From Marinobacter antarcticus (GTDB taxonomy: Bacteria; Pseudomonadota; Gammaproteobacteria; Pseudomonadales; Oleiphilaceae), in the NCBI RefSeq assembly GCF_900142385.1, contig NZ_FRAQ01000005.1:87653-151652 (forward strand): a DNA stretch of 64,000 bases, read 5' to 3'. The translations under genes were made by a program, and so were the position numbers. The notes under the pieces are model-generated. The model was not told the DNA's origin, searched no databases, and saw only the letters and a program-made list of their open reading frames with translations. Below are positions 36,515 through 46,113 of the stretch, in pieces; within the stretch, counting starts at the first letter, position 1, and each line of letters begins with the position of its first letter.

Positions 36515-36547
36515 CAAAAAAGGCCGGAGCTGCTGCCAGCACCGGCC
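36515..36547 (-). terminator. Intrinsic terminator of typA
   Basis: On the minus strand GGCCGG-T-GCTG pairs with CAGC-T-CCGGCC across a short loop, followed by TTTTTTG. It lies just after the typA stop codon and 87 bp before pip. Confidence 0.88.
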
Positions 36548-36565
36548 TGATTCAAAACACGAATA

Positions 36566-38377
36566 TTACTTCTTGCTTGCGCGCTTACGTTCGTTCTCAG
36601 TAAGGTGCTTCTTGCGCAGCCGAATGGACTTGGGCGTTACTTCAACCAGTTCGTCGTCGTCAATAAATTCCAGCGCCTGCTCCAGAGTGAACTTGATCGG
36701 CGGCACCAGAGCGATGACCTCATCCTTGCCGGAGGCCCGCATGTTGTCGAGCTTCTTACCTTTGGTCGGGTTGATCACCAAATCGTTGTCACGGCTGTGA
36801 ATACCGCAAAGCTGACCCTCGTAAACTTCCTGGCCAGGATCGAGGAAGAGCTTCCCGCGACTCTGAAGCGTTTCCAGCGAGTAGGTCAACGCTGCACCCT
36901 TCGCCATGGAGACAAGCACACCGTTCTGGCGACTGGTCACGTCACCAACCTTGATCGGCCCATAGTGGCTGAAGGTTGAGGTGAGAATACCCGTGCCGGA
37001 CGTCATGGTCAGGAAGCTATTGCGAAAGCCGATCAGACCGCGCGCAGGAATGGTGTATTCAAGACGCATGCGACCCTTGCCATCCGGAACCATGTTGGTC
37101 AGATCGCCTTTACGCAGGCCCATCTGTTCCATCAAAGGGCCCTGATGCTGCTCTTCAATGTCGACGATGACATCCTCATACGGCTCCTGTTTCACGCCGT
37201 CCACTTCCTTGATGACCACTTCAGGGCGGCCTACCGCCAGCTCGAAGTTCTCGCGGCGCATATTTTCAATCAGCACAGACAAGTGCAGCTCGCCACGGCC
37301 AGACACCTTGAATTTGTCCATGGATTCACCGTCTTCAACCCGCAGGGCTACGTTGTACAGCAGCTCTTTTTCCAGACGATCTTTGATATTACGGCTGGTG
37401 ACATACTTGCCCTCTTTACCACAGAAGGGCGAATCGTTGACCTGGAAGGTCATGGACACGGTGGGCTCGTCTACCGTCAGCGGTGGCAGAGCCTCTACAT
37501 TATTCATATCACACAGGGTGTCTGAGATATGCAGCTGATCCAACCCACTGATACAGACGATGTCGCCAGCCTGGGCTTCGTTCACTTCAACCCGATGCAG
37601 ACCGGAGTGGCCCATGATCTTCAGAATACGGCCCTGACGTTTCTTGCCATCTGCGCCGATGGCAACCACCGGGGTATTGGTTTTCACCTTGCCGCGGGCG
37701 ATACGGCCGATACCGATCACGCCCAAAAAGCTACTGTAGTCCAGCTGCGAGATCTGCATCTGGAAAGGGCCATCCATATCCACCGCAGGCGCAGGCACGT
37801 GATCGACGATCGCTTGGAACACAGCGTCCATGTTGTCACTGAGGTCTTCATGATCCAGACCGGCAACACCGTTCAGCGCGCTGGCATAAACAATGGGAAA
37901 GTCCAGTTGCTCGTCGGTAGCGCCCAAGCTGTCAAACAGATCGAATACCTGATCTACAACCCAATCCGGGCGCGCGCCCGGGCGATCGACTTTATTGACC
38001 ACAACAATTGGGCGCAGCCCGGCCGCGAACGCTTTCTGGGTTACGAAGCGTGTCTGCGGCATGGGCCCGTCGATGGAATCGACCACCAACAGCACACAAT
38101 CGACCATGCTCATCACCCGCTCTACTTCGCCACCAAAATCCGCGTGGCCCGGGGTGTCTACAATATTGATATCGTAGCCGTTCCATTTCAGCGCAGTGTT
38201 TTTGGCCAAAATGGTGATGCCACGCTCTTTTTCCTGATCGTTGGAATCCATGACGCGCTCGTTCTCGAGCTCTTTGCGATCCAGAGTGCCGGACAAGCGC
38301 AGCAGCTTGTCTACGAGCGTGGTTTTACCATGGTCAACGTGGGCAATAATGGCAATATTACGAAGTTTTTCAATCAC
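36566..38377 (-). CDS. typA: Translational GTPase TypA/BipA
   Basis: TypA is a ribosome-binding GTPase related to EF-G and LepA that helps large-subunit assembly and growth at low temperature or under stress. The 603-residue protein has the G1 motif AHVDHGKTT at residue 12, [12 protein letters not shown] (G3) near residue 75, [11 protein letters not shown] (G4) near residue 129, then beta-barrel, domain III and the conserved C-terminal domain with [15 protein letters not shown]. The GTG at 38377 is preceded by AGGAA at 7 bp and gives the family length (E. coli, about 607); the longer frame to 38452 begins with unrelated residues. It is divergent from glnA. Confidence 0.95.
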   Translation of the reverse strand: MIEKLRNIAIIAHVDHGKTTLVDKLLRLSGTLDRKELENERVMDSNDQEKERGITILAKNTALKWNGYDINIVDTPGHADFGGEVERVMSMVDCVLLVVDSIDGPMPQTRFVTQKAFAAGLRPIVVVNKVDRPGARPDWVVDQVFDLFDSLGATDEQLDFPIVYASALNGVAGLDHEDLSDNMDAVFQAIVDHVPAPAVDMDGPFQMQISQLDYSSFLGVIGIGRIARGKVKTNTPVVAIGADGKKRQGRILKIMGHSGLHRVEVNEAQAGDIVCISGLDQLHISDTLCDMNNVEALPPLTVDEPTVSMTFQVNDSPFCGKEGKYVTSRNIKDRLEKELLYNVALRVEDGESMDKFKVSGRGELHLSVLIENMRRENFELAVGRPEVVIKEVDGVKQEPYEDVIVDIEEQHQGPLMEQMGLRKGDLTNMVPDGKGRMRLEYTIPARGLIGFRNSFLTMTSGTGILTSTFSHYGPIKVGDVTSRQNGVLVSMAKGAALTYSLETLQSRGKLFLDPGQEVYEGQLCGIHSRDNDLVINPTKGKKLDNMRASGKDEVIALVPPIKFTLEQALEFIDDDELVEVTPKSIRLRKKHLTENERKRASKK

Positions 38378-38632
38378 AAAATTATTCCTGCGGCATGCAC
38401 TCAATGACCTGAGAGGGTCGTTCGCAGGCGAGGCCCGCGCATGCCATCTCAAATCCGTAAAATGAACTCATCCACCGAAACCTGCAGGTCCGGCGCCTCA
38501 CATGTGTCTACCAGATCGATAATCCGGGCACATGCGGAGAAAATGAAGCGGCGCGCAGTATATCGAAAACTCTGCACCGTTTATATGAAGAAGAACGCCT
38601 ATTTCTTAATCAGTTTCATTTGGCGAACGAAG

Positions 38633-38649
38633 CGCACCATATTGGGGCG
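38633..38649 (+). promoter_or_regulatory. NtrC-type enhancer half of the glnA control region (distal)
   Basis: CGCACC-N5-GGGGCG fits the NtrC consensus GCACC-N5-GGTGC with one core mismatch. It lies 41 bp upstream of the proximal site, about four helical turns, the kind of same-face spacing used by paired NtrC dimers. Confidence 0.6.
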
Positions 38650-38673
38650 TATCCGTAAGCGACCCTATAAATA

Positions 38674-38690
38674 TGCACCATTCTGGTTCA
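38674..38690 (+). promoter_or_regulatory. NtrC-type enhancer site of glnA (proximal)
   Basis: TGCACC-N5-GGTTCA fits the NtrC consensus TGCACC-N5-GGTGCA at 11 of 12 positions. It is about 140 bp upstream of the expected sigma-54 start, in the usual range for an enhancer. Confidence 0.75.
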
Positions 38691-38797
38691 ACACTGCGCT
38701 GCCGGGGCAGATCAATCACCTGAATTCATTCAAGCGAGCCGGCTGGAGACGCGGCACCCGATCGCAAAACCGCTGCTGCAGGGCGGCCGGTCAAAAC

Positions 38798-38813
38798 TGG
38801 CAAGCACCTTGCT
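38798..38813 (+). promoter_or_regulatory. Sigma-54 promoter of glnA
   Basis: TGGCAAGCACCTTGCT fits the -24/-12 consensus TGGCACG-N4-TTGCW at all key positions, with GG and GC exactly 12 bp apart. Transcription would start near 38824, giving a leader of about 170 nt before the glnA ATG. The 614-bp typA-glnA gap (38378-38991) otherwise holds the two NtrC sites; I see no real gene in it. Confidence 0.85.
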
Positions 38814-38991
38814 TTGAATCACGTATCAGGTTTTTCGAGCATCTGTAAAACCAAAATATGAAGGTAAGAATCAATAGCTTTTGCTAAGCTGCGCAGGCCT
38901 GAACAACAAACCGGAATTCAGCCCCTCAGAGCAATCCGGAACATGATCACGAATACACCCGCAGTGCGGGATTACTTACGGAGCATTCACA

Positions 38992-40395
38992 ATGTCCAAG
39001 ACAGTTGATTTGATTAAAGAACACGAAGTGAAATGGGTCGATATGCGCTTCACCGACAGCCGGGGCAAAGAACAGCACGTCACCATTCCTGCAACTGAGG
39101 TCGATGAGGACTTCTTCGCTGAAGGCAAGATGTTTGACGGCTCCTCCATCTCCGGCTGGAAAGGCATCAACGAATCCGACATGATCCTGATGCCGGACGA
39201 CAGCAGCTCCGTTCTTGATCCGTTCACCGAAGAAAGCACCATCAACATTACCTGTGACATTGTTGAGCCTTCTACCATGCAAGGCTACGAGCGGGATCCG
39301 CGCTCTGTTGCCCGCCGGGCCGAGGAATACCTGAAATCCACCGGTATCGCAGATGGTGCTCTGTTTGGCCCTGAGCCCGAGTTCTTCGTCTTCGATTCTG
39401 CAAAGTGGAAAACCGACATGCAGGGTTCCATGTACTCGCTTCACTCAGAAGAAGCAGCGTGGGTCTCCGGCGACGACTTTGACAAAAACAACATTGGCCA
39501 CCGGCCAGGCGTAAAAGGCGGCTACTTTCCGGTACCTCCGGTGGACAGCCTGCACGACCTGCGTGGCGCCATGTGCGCGGCGATGGAATCCATGGGCCTG
39601 GTTATTGAAGTTCATCACCACGAAGTGGGCACTGCGGGCCAGTGTGAAATCGGTGTTGGCGCCAACACGCTGACCAAGAAGGCCGACGAGGTCCAGATCC
39701 TGAAATACTGCGTGCACAACGTGGCACACGCCTACGGGAAAACAGCCACCTTCATGCCCAAGCCCGTGGTCGGCGACAACGGTTCCGGCATGCACGTACA
39801 CATGAGTCTGAACAAAGACGGCAAAAACCTGTTCGCAGGCGACAGCTACGCGGGCCTGAGTGAAATGGCGCTGTTCTACGTTGGCGGCATCATCAAGCAC
39901 GCCAAAGCTATTAACGCGTTCACCAATCCGGCTACAAACAGCTATAAGCGCCTGGTTCCCGGGTACGAAGCGCCGGTTATGCTGGCTTATTCTGCGCGCA
40001 ATCGCTCTGCGTCCATCCGCATTCCGTATGTAACCAGCCCGAAAGCCCGCCGTGTCGAAGTGCGCTTCCCTGACCCGGCTGCCAACCCATACCTGGCGTT
40101 TGCTGCGCTGATGATGGCCGGCCTGGATGGTATCCAGAACAAGATTCACCCGGGCGATGCCATGGATAAGGATCTGTACGACCTGCCCAAAGAGGAAGCC
40201 CTCAGCATCCCGAAGGTTGCTGAAACTCTGCAGGAAGCACTGGATTGCCTGAAGGAAGACCATGAGTTCCTGACCCGTGGCGGCGTCTTCACTGAAGATA
40301 TGATCCAGGGCTACATCGATCTTAAGCGTGGCGAAGTTGAGCGTATCAACATGACCACTCACCCGGTTGAATTCGAACTGTATTATTCTTGCTAA
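38992..40395 (+). CDS. glnA: Glutamine synthetase, type I
   Basis: GlnA makes glutamine from glutamate, ammonia and ATP as a dodecamer in the cytoplasm. The 467-residue protein has [18 protein letters not shown] near residue 45, the metal and ATP site motifs [14 protein letters not shown] near residue 260, [14 protein letters not shown] near residue 320, and the adenylylation site Tyr396 in [10 protein letters not shown], so it is a GSI-beta enzyme subject to GlnE. It is preceded by a sigma-54 promoter and two NtrC-type sites and ends at a strong terminator. Confidence 0.97.
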   Translation: MSKTVDLIKEHEVKWVDMRFTDSRGKEQHVTIPATEVDEDFFAEGKMFDGSSISGWKGINESDMILMPDDSSSVLDPFTEESTINITCDIVEPSTMQGYERDPRSVARRAEEYLKSTGIADGALFGPEPEFFVFDSAKWKTDMQGSMYSLHSEEAAWVSGDDFDKNNIGHRPGVKGGYFPVPPVDSLHDLRGAMCAAMESMGLVIEVHHHEVGTAGQCEIGVGANTLTKKADEVQILKYCVHNVAHAYGKTATFMPKPVVGDNGSGMHVHMSLNKDGKNLFAGDSYAGLSEMALFYVGGIIKHAKAINAFTNPATNSYKRLVPGYEAPVMLAYSARNRSASIRIPYVTSPKARRVEVRFPDPAANPYLAFAALMMAGLDGIQNKIHPGDAMDKDLYDLPKEEALSIPKVAETLQEALDCLKEDHEFLTRGGVFTEDMIQGYIDLKRGEVERINMTTHPVEFELYYSC

Positions 40396-40447
40396 ATCCG
40401 CCCCGGTGGTTCCTGCTAAAATTGCTTTAGGCAATTAGCAGTATCTG

Positions 40448-40478
40448 AAGCCTCGCTCACAAAGAGCGGGGCTTTTTT
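40448..40478 (+). terminator. Intrinsic terminator of glnA
   Basis: AAGCCTCGCTC pairs with GAGCGGGGCTT across ACAAA (one G-T pair) and a run of six T follows. The hairpin sits 53 bp after the stop codon and separates glnA from the DUF4124 gene and ntrBC. Confidence 0.88.
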
Positions 40479-40583
40479 GTGGGGCCGCCCTTAACGATAT
40501 GTAACCAACATCTCTCCCTGCTGCATTGAAAAGGCGTGTCCGGCCATTGATAATCAGTAAAAATACTAAGACAGGTTGTGCTT

Positions 40584-41108
40584 ATGAACCCAAGGCTTGG
40601 AATGACCGCAGGGCTATTGCTCCTGATCGCAGGGCCCGTGGCCGCAGAGGTTTACCGCAATGTGGATGCCCGGGGCAATGTAACCTTCTCCGACGAACCG
40701 TCGAAAGGCGCAGAGACTGTGAAGGTGAAGCCGGTTACGACAATTACCCTCCCCAAACCGCAAAACGTCAGGGAAACCGACAAACTCAGGGAGGAAGTAA
40801 AACGGGAAGGCTCGGTTTATGAGAGCGTCTCGTTCACCTACCCTGAAGATGAACAAGCATTCTACAGCGGCAGTGGCGACGTGCGCTTTGAAATGCGCAG
40901 CACGCCAGGCCTTGAGCCAGAGCACAAATACGAAGTAACGCTGGATGGTCAGCCAGTTGGCCAGAGCGCTTCCGGCGCTGTGACCGTTAACAATATATTC
41001 CGGGGCACACACGAGGCCGGCATTCACATTGTGGACAGAAATGGTGTCCAGATTAAATCCGGCAGCCCAATTCGGTTCACTGTTCATCGCCCTTCTACTC
41101 AGAATTAG
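40584..41108 (+). CDS. Periplasmic DUF4124 domain protein
   Basis: The 174-residue product has a signal peptide (MNPRLGMTAGLLLLIAGPVAA, cut before EVYR) and then a DUF4124 domain (VYRNVDARGNVTFSDEP), a short beta-rich unit common in proteobacterial envelope proteins. A charged linker (KLREEVKREGSVYESV) and a C-terminal domain of about 85 residues follow. Function is unknown. Homologues are often found between glnA and ntrB in related bacteria, so the link to nitrogen control may be positional only. The ATG at 40584 begins the signal peptide. Confidence 0.78.
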   Translation: MNPRLGMTAGLLLLIAGPVAAEVYRNVDARGNVTFSDEPSKGAETVKVKPVTTITLPKPQNVRETDKLREEVKREGSVYESVSFTYPEDEQAFYSGSGDVRFEMRSTPGLEPEHKYEVTLDGQPVGQSASGAVTVNNIFRGTHEAGIHIVDRNGVQIKSGSPIRFTVHRPSTQN

Positions 41109-41119
41109 CGCCAAGCCAC

Positions 41120-41136
41120 CGCACCAATTTGGTGCG
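41120..41136. promoter_or_regulatory. Palindromic NtrC-type site upstream of ntrBC
   Basis: CGCACC-AATTT-GGTGCG is a perfect 6-bp inverted repeat and holds the full NtrC core GCACC-N5-GGTGC. A sigma-54-like TGGCAC lies 2 bp further on (41138-41143), but its -12 partner reads TTGT, so it is weak. A position this close fits repression of ntrBC by NtrC, as at the E. coli glnL promoter, better than activation. The repeat extends imperfectly to 41115-41141 and could instead form a hairpin after the DUF4124 gene, though no T-run follows. Confidence 0.6.
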
Positions 41137-41372
41137 ATGGCACTGCAATTGTGCTAATCTCCAGGCAGCATCGGGACTAAGCGTTCAGGCTGCCCGACTC
41201 CTTTCGTTGCAGACCCGCCCTGAAATAACGCGCCTTCGGGTTGCTTGCCCAAGCAGCCCGGCCGTCCTCCGAAATTGGTTCAGTTTTTGCTACTTCCTGT
41301 TACAGCGGTTAAGCGAGATACAGGGAGCGCATGGCAAGACACCCCTCCGGCTTAAACCAACAGGAAGCACGT

Positions 41373-42470
41373 ATGGCAAACTCACCAGCCAACGCAAACA
41401 GGTACAAGGGCATGCTGGACAACCTCACGACCGCGGTTCTTGTGCTGGAGAGCGATTTGATAATCCGGTATCTGAACCCAGCGGCAGAAAGCCTGCTTGA
41501 AACCAGCATGACCCATAGCTCAGGACTTCATCTCCGCGACATCCTTCTTGGTGCAGAGAGCACCCTCAACACCCTGCGCACTGCAGCTGAATCGGGCCAG
41601 TCTTACACTCGCCGGGAAACAGAATTCCTTCTGGCTAGCGGTTCACAAAGGATTGTGGACTACACTGTTTCGCTTCTTGACCAAAACCCCGCTGCTCTGC
41701 TGGTGGAAGTACAACCTCGGGACCGCCTGCTACGGATAAGCCGGGAAGAAGACCTGATTTCCCAGCAGGAAACCACTCGGATCCTGGTCCGTGGCATGGC
41801 CCATGAGATAAAGAACCCCCTCGGGGGCATTCGCGGCGCCGCTCAATTACTCGATCGAGAGCTAACCAGTGCCGACCAGCGCGAATATACCCGGGTAATC
41901 ATTGAAGAAGCCGATCGCTTGCGCAGCCTTGTTGACCGTATGCTGGGCCCCAACAAAGCACTGAAACCGGCACCTACCAATATTCATGAGATCCTTGAAC
42001 GGGTACGCACCCTGCTGGAAGCCGAGTGCAAAGGCAGGGTGCTATTCTATAGGGACTACGACCCCAGTCTGCCGGAGTTTTCGGGAGATAAAGAGCAGCT
42101 GATCCAGGCCGTTCTCAACATTGCTCGCAATGCGATGGAGGCGGCCTTTGAAAGCGAGGCCACCCTTCCCGATGGCCAAAAAACGCCCACCATTACTTTT
42201 CGCACCCGCGCCCTGCGCCAGGTCACTATCGGCCCCAGGCGCCATAGGCTTGTGTGCCGGATAGACATCATCGACAACGGCCCGGGAATCACTCCAGAGC
42301 TGCGTCAAAATATTTTCTACCCGATGATCAGCGGCCGCGCCAATGGCACCGGGCTCGGACTGTCCATTACCCAGAGCATCATCAGCCAGCATCAAGGGCT
42401 GGTTGAGTGTGAGAGTGAGCCGGGTCGAACAGACTTCATCATCTTCCTACCCCTGGAGGGCACCTCATGA
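41373..42470 (+). CDS. ntrB: Nitrogen regulation sensor histidine kinase NtrB
   Basis: NtrB phosphorylates and dephosphorylates NtrC under control of PII. The 365-residue cytosolic protein has an N-terminal PAS domain (LTTAVLVLESDLIIRYLNPAAE), the H-box with His144 in GMAHEIKNPLGGIRGAAQLL, the N-box in LNIARNAMEAA near residue 250 and the G-boxes DIIDNGPGI and GTGLGLSIT. The ATG at 41373 follows AGGA by 7 bp; an ATG at 41331 in the same frame has a tighter, less likely ribosome site. Its stop overlaps the ntrC start (ATGA). Confidence 0.94.
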   Translation: MANSPANANRYKGMLDNLTTAVLVLESDLIIRYLNPAAESLLETSMTHSSGLHLRDILLGAESTLNTLRTAAESGQSYTRRETEFLLASGSQRIVDYTVSLLDQNPAALLVEVQPRDRLLRISREEDLISQQETTRILVRGMAHEIKNPLGGIRGAAQLLDRELTSADQREYTRVIIEEADRLRSLVDRMLGPNKALKPAPTNIHEILERVRTLLEAECKGRVLFYRDYDPSLPEFSGDKEQLIQAVLNIARNAMEAAFESEATLPDGQKTPTITFRTRALRQVTIGPRRHRLVCRIDIIDNGPGITPELRQNIFYPMISGRANGTGLGLSITQSIISQHQGLVECESEPGRTDFIIFLPLEGTS

Positions 42471-43891
42471 GCCAACAACCCGCCAACATTTGGATCGTCG
42501 ATGACGATCGCAGCATTCGCTGGGTGCTGGAACGCGCCCTGAGCCAGGCCGGCATGCAGCCCACCGTTTTTGAGAGTGGTGAAAACATCATGAGGCGACT
42601 GGAGCGCGAGCAGCCCGACGCCATCATCAGTGATATTCGCATGCCCGGGGTGGATGGCATCACCCTGCTGTCACACATCGTCGAAGCACACCCGGACGTT
42701 CCGGTCATCATCATGACCGCTCACTCGGATCTGGAAAGCGCCGTTACCAGTTATCAGACCGGTGCTTTTGAATACCTTCCTAAACCGTTCGATGTAGACG
42801 ATGCCGTAGCCCTGGCTAAACGGGCTGTCGCTCATAGCCACGAGAAGCGGGCGGTCTCTCAGCCGCAAGCGGAGACCATCCAGCACAGCACCGAGATCAT
42901 CGGTGAAGCTCCTGCCATGCAGGAAGTTTTCCGTGCTATCGGCCGACTTTCCCACTCCAACATCACCGTCCTGATCAACGGTGAAAGCGGAACAGGGAAA
43001 GAGCTAGTTGCCCAGGCGCTGCACAACCACAGCCCCAGGGCCCGACATCCGTTTATAGCCCTTAATATGGCGGCCATTCCTCGGGATCTTATAGAGTCTG
43101 AACTCTTCGGCCATGAAAAAGGCGCTTTTACCGGTGCTACTGCGGTACGCCAGGGTCGGTTTGAACAGGCCAACGGTGGCACCCTGTTTCTGGATGAAAT
43201 CGGGGACATGCCAGGCGATACCCAGACCCGCCTGCTGCGGGTTCTGGCAGATGGCGAGTTCTACCGCGTCGGCGGCACCACGTCCATCAAGGTTGATGTT
43301 CGCATCATCGCCGCCACTCACCAGAACCTGGAGAAGCTCGTTCAGTCCGGCTCGTTCCGGGAAGATCTTTTCCACCGACTTAACGTTATCCGTGTGCACC
43401 TGCCGAAGCTGGCGGAGCGCTGCGAGGACATTCCCCGATTGATGCAGCACTTCCTGCAAAGGGCCGCCAGAGAACTTTCTGTGGAACCCAAGATCCTGCG
43501 CCCAGAAGCAGAAAACTACCTCACAACCCTGCCTTGGCCGGGCAACGTGCGCCAGCTTGAAAACACCTGTCGCTGGCTCACTGTCATGGCCAGCGGCAGA
43601 GAGATTCACATTGACGACTTGCCCCCCGAGTTGCGACACCAGAGTGAGACTCAGACCACCGGAGCTACCTGGCAGGAGGGACTCAGGAACTGGGCCGATC
43701 AGGAATTAAAAAGGGGAGAAAAGGCAATTCTTGGGTCAGCCCTGCCGGAATTTGAAAAAATCATGATTGAGACCGCTCTGAAACATACCGGGGGGCGTCG
43801 CCGGGATGCATCAGTTCTTCTTGGCTGGGGACGGAACACGCTCACGCGCAAAATCAACGAACTGGGTATGGATGACATTGAGGAAGAGTGA
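42467..43891 (+). CDS. ntrC: Nitrogen regulation response regulator NtrC
   Basis: NtrC is the sigma-54 activator of nitrogen genes. The 474-residue protein has a receiver domain with phospho-acceptor Asp56 in AIISDIRMPGVDG, an AAA+ domain with Walker A GESGTGKE near residue 173, the sigma-54 contact loop GAFTGA near residue 219 and Walker B GGTLFLDEIGD, and a C-terminal Fis-type HTH (ALKHTGGRRRDASVLLGWGRNTLTRKINELG). NtrC-type sites are seen at glnA and upstream of ntrB in this window. Confidence 0.96.
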   Translation: MSQQPANIWIVDDDRSIRWVLERALSQAGMQPTVFESGENIMRRLEREQPDAIISDIRMPGVDGITLLSHIVEAHPDVPVIIMTAHSDLESAVTSYQTGAFEYLPKPFDVDDAVALAKRAVAHSHEKRAVSQPQAETIQHSTEIIGEAPAMQEVFRAIGRLSHSNITVLINGESGTGKELVAQALHNHSPRARHPFIALNMAAIPRDLIESELFGHEKGAFTGATAVRQGRFEQANGGTLFLDEIGDMPGDTQTRLLRVLADGEFYRVGGTTSIKVDVRIIAATHQNLEKLVQSGSFREDLFHRLNVIRVHLPKLAERCEDIPRLMQHFLQRAARELSVEPKILRPEAENYLTTLPWPGNVRQLENTCRWLTVMASGREIHIDDLPPELRHQSETQTTGATWQEGLRNWADQELKRGEKAILGSALPEFEKIMIETALKHTGGRRRDASVLLGWGRNTLTRKINELGMDDIEEE

Positions 43892-43912
43892 GTTTGAGAC
43901 GGAATCAGACAT

Positions 43913-43944
43913 AAAAAAACGGCTGTCTGAACAGCCGTTTTTTT
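43913..43944. terminator. Bidirectional terminator between ntrC and ssb
   Basis: The stem CGGCTGT/ACAGCCG has a 4-nt loop and is flanked by seven A and seven T, so it serves the convergent ntrBC (+) and yajR-ssb (-) transcripts. Confidence 0.92.
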
Positions 43945-43977
43945 CAACCCTGCGGTGAACTCTAAATAAGGTAACCG

Positions 43978-44508
43978 CTAAAACGGTATATCGTCATCAA
44001 AATCATCAACCGGCTCAGGCATGCTGCTGCCCTGCGACGGCTGGCTCTGGTTATAACCACTCGACTGCGCCGGCGGCGGACTGTTCTGGGGCTGCGCAGC
44101 TGGTGTTGATTGCTGAGGGCGTCCGGCAGGTGCACTTTGGCTCGCGCCGCCACCGTCACTCCCACGACTGTCCAGCATCTGCATCTGCCCATTAATATCG
44201 ACAACCACCTCGGTGGTGTAAACATCCTGGCCTTCTTTGTTCTGCCATTTGCGCGTCTGTAGCTTGCCCTCGATATAGACCTTGGAACCTTTGCGCAGAT
44301 ACTGTCCGGCCACTTCGGCAATCTTTCCAAACATCACAACCCGGTGCCATTCCGTTTTCGGAACCAGCTGGCCTGTCTGGCGATCCTTGTAACTCTCGTC
44401 GGTAGCAATATTCAGGTTCACCACGGCATTGCCGTTAGGGGTATAACGGGTATCCGGATCCTGCCCGAGATTCCCGATAAGGATGACTTTATTTACGCCT
44501 CTTGCCAT
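43978..44508 (-). CDS. ssb: Single-stranded DNA-binding protein
   Basis: SSB coats single-stranded DNA and recruits replication and repair enzymes. The 176-residue protein has the OB-fold start [35 protein letters not shown] near residue 52, a Gly/Gln/Pro/Ser-rich linker (about residues 118-163), and the acidic tip DFDDDIPF that binds partner proteins. GGAG lies just before the ATG. It follows the yajR-type gene by 57 bp on the same strand and uvrA is the next gene beyond that, the ssb-MFS-uvrA order known from Pseudomonas. Confidence 0.96.
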   Translation of the reverse strand: MARGVNKVILIGNLGQDPDTRYTPNGNAVVNLNIATDESYKDRQTGQLVPKTEWHRVVMFGKIAEVAGQYLRKGSKVYIEGKLQTRKWQNKEGQDVYTTEVVVDINGQMQMLDSRGSDGGGASQSAPAGRPQQSTPAAQPQNSPPPAQSSGYNQSQPSQGSSMPEPVDDFDDDIPF

Positions 44509-44565
44509 GTTCCGCTCCTGATTCTGTTTTCAGGGACACCCGCATTCCTTGCGAGCCTCCGGATT

Positions 44566-45936
44566 TCAAGAACTGCTACCCTGTCGGACGAAAGGAAAGT
44601 CCGCAAGTAGCGCCTCATCAAAGTGCTGTCGATCCACCTTAAGATAGGCGGTGGCAGCGTTTTCAACAATGACCACATCCTGCACACCCGGCAAGCCGCG
44701 CAGACTGCCATCAACTTCGTCGTACTGGTCACTGACCATGTCCCGCAACTGTACCACGAAACCCGAGGTGTAGCCCGGCGCAGGCATGGTCAGAGCGACG
44801 AGCAACCAGAGCCCGAGGACGGTGACCATAAACCAGACCACACCTTCGATCCCAAACTGCTGCAGCAGGAAGCCGCCGAGGGCTCCTCCCAGAAAAGCCC
44901 CCATAAACTGCGAGGTAGAATACACGCCCATGGCCGTTCCCTTGCTTGCAGCCGGCGCCTCTTTACTGATCAGAGACGGCAGGCTGGCTTCAAGCAGATT
45001 GAAGGCCATAAAAAAGAAAAACAGCACGACCCAGGCGACGGGCAGGCTATTTGACACTCCGGACAGCCCCGCTGTTGCCAACGCAAGCAAAGCAATAGCA
45101 CCACAAAGCACAGGTTTCATTCTGCGTTTCTTCTCGCCAATGATGATAAACGGCACCATGGCCAAAAACGAGGTAAGCATCACGCTCAGGTAAAACCACC
45201 ACTGCGAACCACTGGCCAGCCCAAGCTGATTCTGCAGAACAGATGGGAACACCAGAAACAGTGACGTCAGCACCAGATGCAGTGAGAAAATCCCGAAATC
45301 CAGTCGCAACAGGCGCTTGTCAGACAGGACGCGCCCCAGCATTGCCTTCGCAGGATGAGTGTCGGCACTGATTTTGTGCTGGTGCGGCGTAGGAACCACT
45401 CGGCTGACAATAAGCAGCGCGACCATGGACAGAACGGCAGTGGCATAGAAGATCCCGGACAGACCCCACACCGAACCCAAAAGTGGCCCGAGAACCAGAG
45501 AGACCGAAAAGGAAAGTCCGATGGAAATACCCACCGTCGCCATGGCCTTGGTTCGCTCTTCCTCACGGGTTAGGTCACTGAGCAGCGCCATGAGCACACT
45601 GGCAATAGCCCCAGCGCCCTGAAGAATCCGACCGGCGATGACGACGTATATTGAGTTCGTAGAGCCAGCCAGTATGCTGCCCGCGGCAAAAAGAACCAAG
45701 CCTATATAAATCATGCGCTTGCGGCCAACGCGATCTGAAAGCAGACCAAAAGGTATCTGCAGCAACGCCTGGCTCAGGCCGTACGCGCCAATGGCAAAGC
45801 CAAGCAGAGCCGGCGTTGCACCTTCAAGCCCGTCACCCAGCAGCATGAATACCGGCATGACCATAAACAGCCCGAGCATACGAATGGCATAAACGGATGC
45901 CAGCGCAAATACGGAGCGTTTTTCCAGCGTATTCAT
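44566..45936 (-). CDS. yajR: MFS transporter, YajR-like with C-terminal YAM-type domain
   Basis: The 456-residue protein has 12 predicted transmembrane helices and the MFS motif A in GLLSDRVGRKRMIYIG near residue 72. RMLGLFMVMPVFM and ALLSDLTREEERTKAMA match E. coli YajR strongly, and the length is the same (about 454). After the last helix, residues about 390-456 (LPGVQDVVIVENAATAYLKVD) look like the small ferredoxin-like YAM domain of YajR. The substrate is unknown. The ATG at 45936 follows AGGAG by 9 bp; the longer frame to 46035 is not supported. Confidence 0.85.
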   Translation of the reverse strand: MNTLEKRSVFALASVYAIRMLGLFMVMPVFMLLGDGLEGATPALLGFAIGAYGLSQALLQIPFGLLSDRVGRKRMIYIGLVLFAAGSILAGSTNSIYVVIAGRILQGAGAIASVLMALLSDLTREEERTKAMATVGISIGLSFSVSLVLGPLLGSVWGLSGIFYATAVLSMVALLIVSRVVPTPHQHKISADTHPAKAMLGRVLSDKRLLRLDFGIFSLHLVLTSLFLVFPSVLQNQLGLASGSQWWFYLSVMLTSFLAMVPFIIIGEKKRRMKPVLCGAIALLALATAGLSGVSNSLPVAWVVLFFFFMAFNLLEASLPSLISKEAPAASKGTAMGVYSTSQFMGAFLGGALGGFLLQQFGIEGVVWFMVTVLGLWLLVALTMPAPGYTSGFVVQLRDMVSDQYDEVDGSLRGLPGVQDVVIVENAATAYLKVDRQHFDEALLADFPFVRQGSSS

Positions 45937-46080
45937 TGCAGTCGGCTCCTGTCCCGGGGTTGAAAGCGTGGCCTTGCGAAAGAACATATGTTCCACAGGC
46001 GGCGCATTGTAACAGAAGGTTCTCCGACGGGGCACAGGCGCGACTTTACCGGCATTTTCGCCGTGGCCGGCGGAACACGT

Positions 46081-46086
46081 TATAAT
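46081..46086 (+). promoter_or_regulatory. Possible -10 element of uvrA
   Basis: A perfect TATAAT lies 27 bp before the uvrA ATG, which would give a leader of about 20 nt. No good -35 is seen at the usual distance, and no LexA-type CTGT-N8-ACAG repeat was found in the 177-bp gap, so SOS control is not supported here. Confidence 0.4.
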
Positions 46087-46113
46087 TTGCGTTTTTTATC
46101 CAAGCGAGGTGTT

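Noticed and set aside
38574..38590. A third NtrC-type half-site (TGCACCG) upstream of glnA
   Set aside because: The second half of the palindrome is absent at the required distance.
38441..38848. A 135-codon plus-strand frame between typA and glnA
   Set aside because: It runs through both NtrC sites and the sigma-54 promoter, shows no family likeness, has an odd composition rich in Arg and Cys, and has no ribosome site.
45937..46113. LexA (SOS) box for uvrA
   Set aside because: No CTGT-N8-ACAG repeat could be found in the gap between yajR and uvrA.
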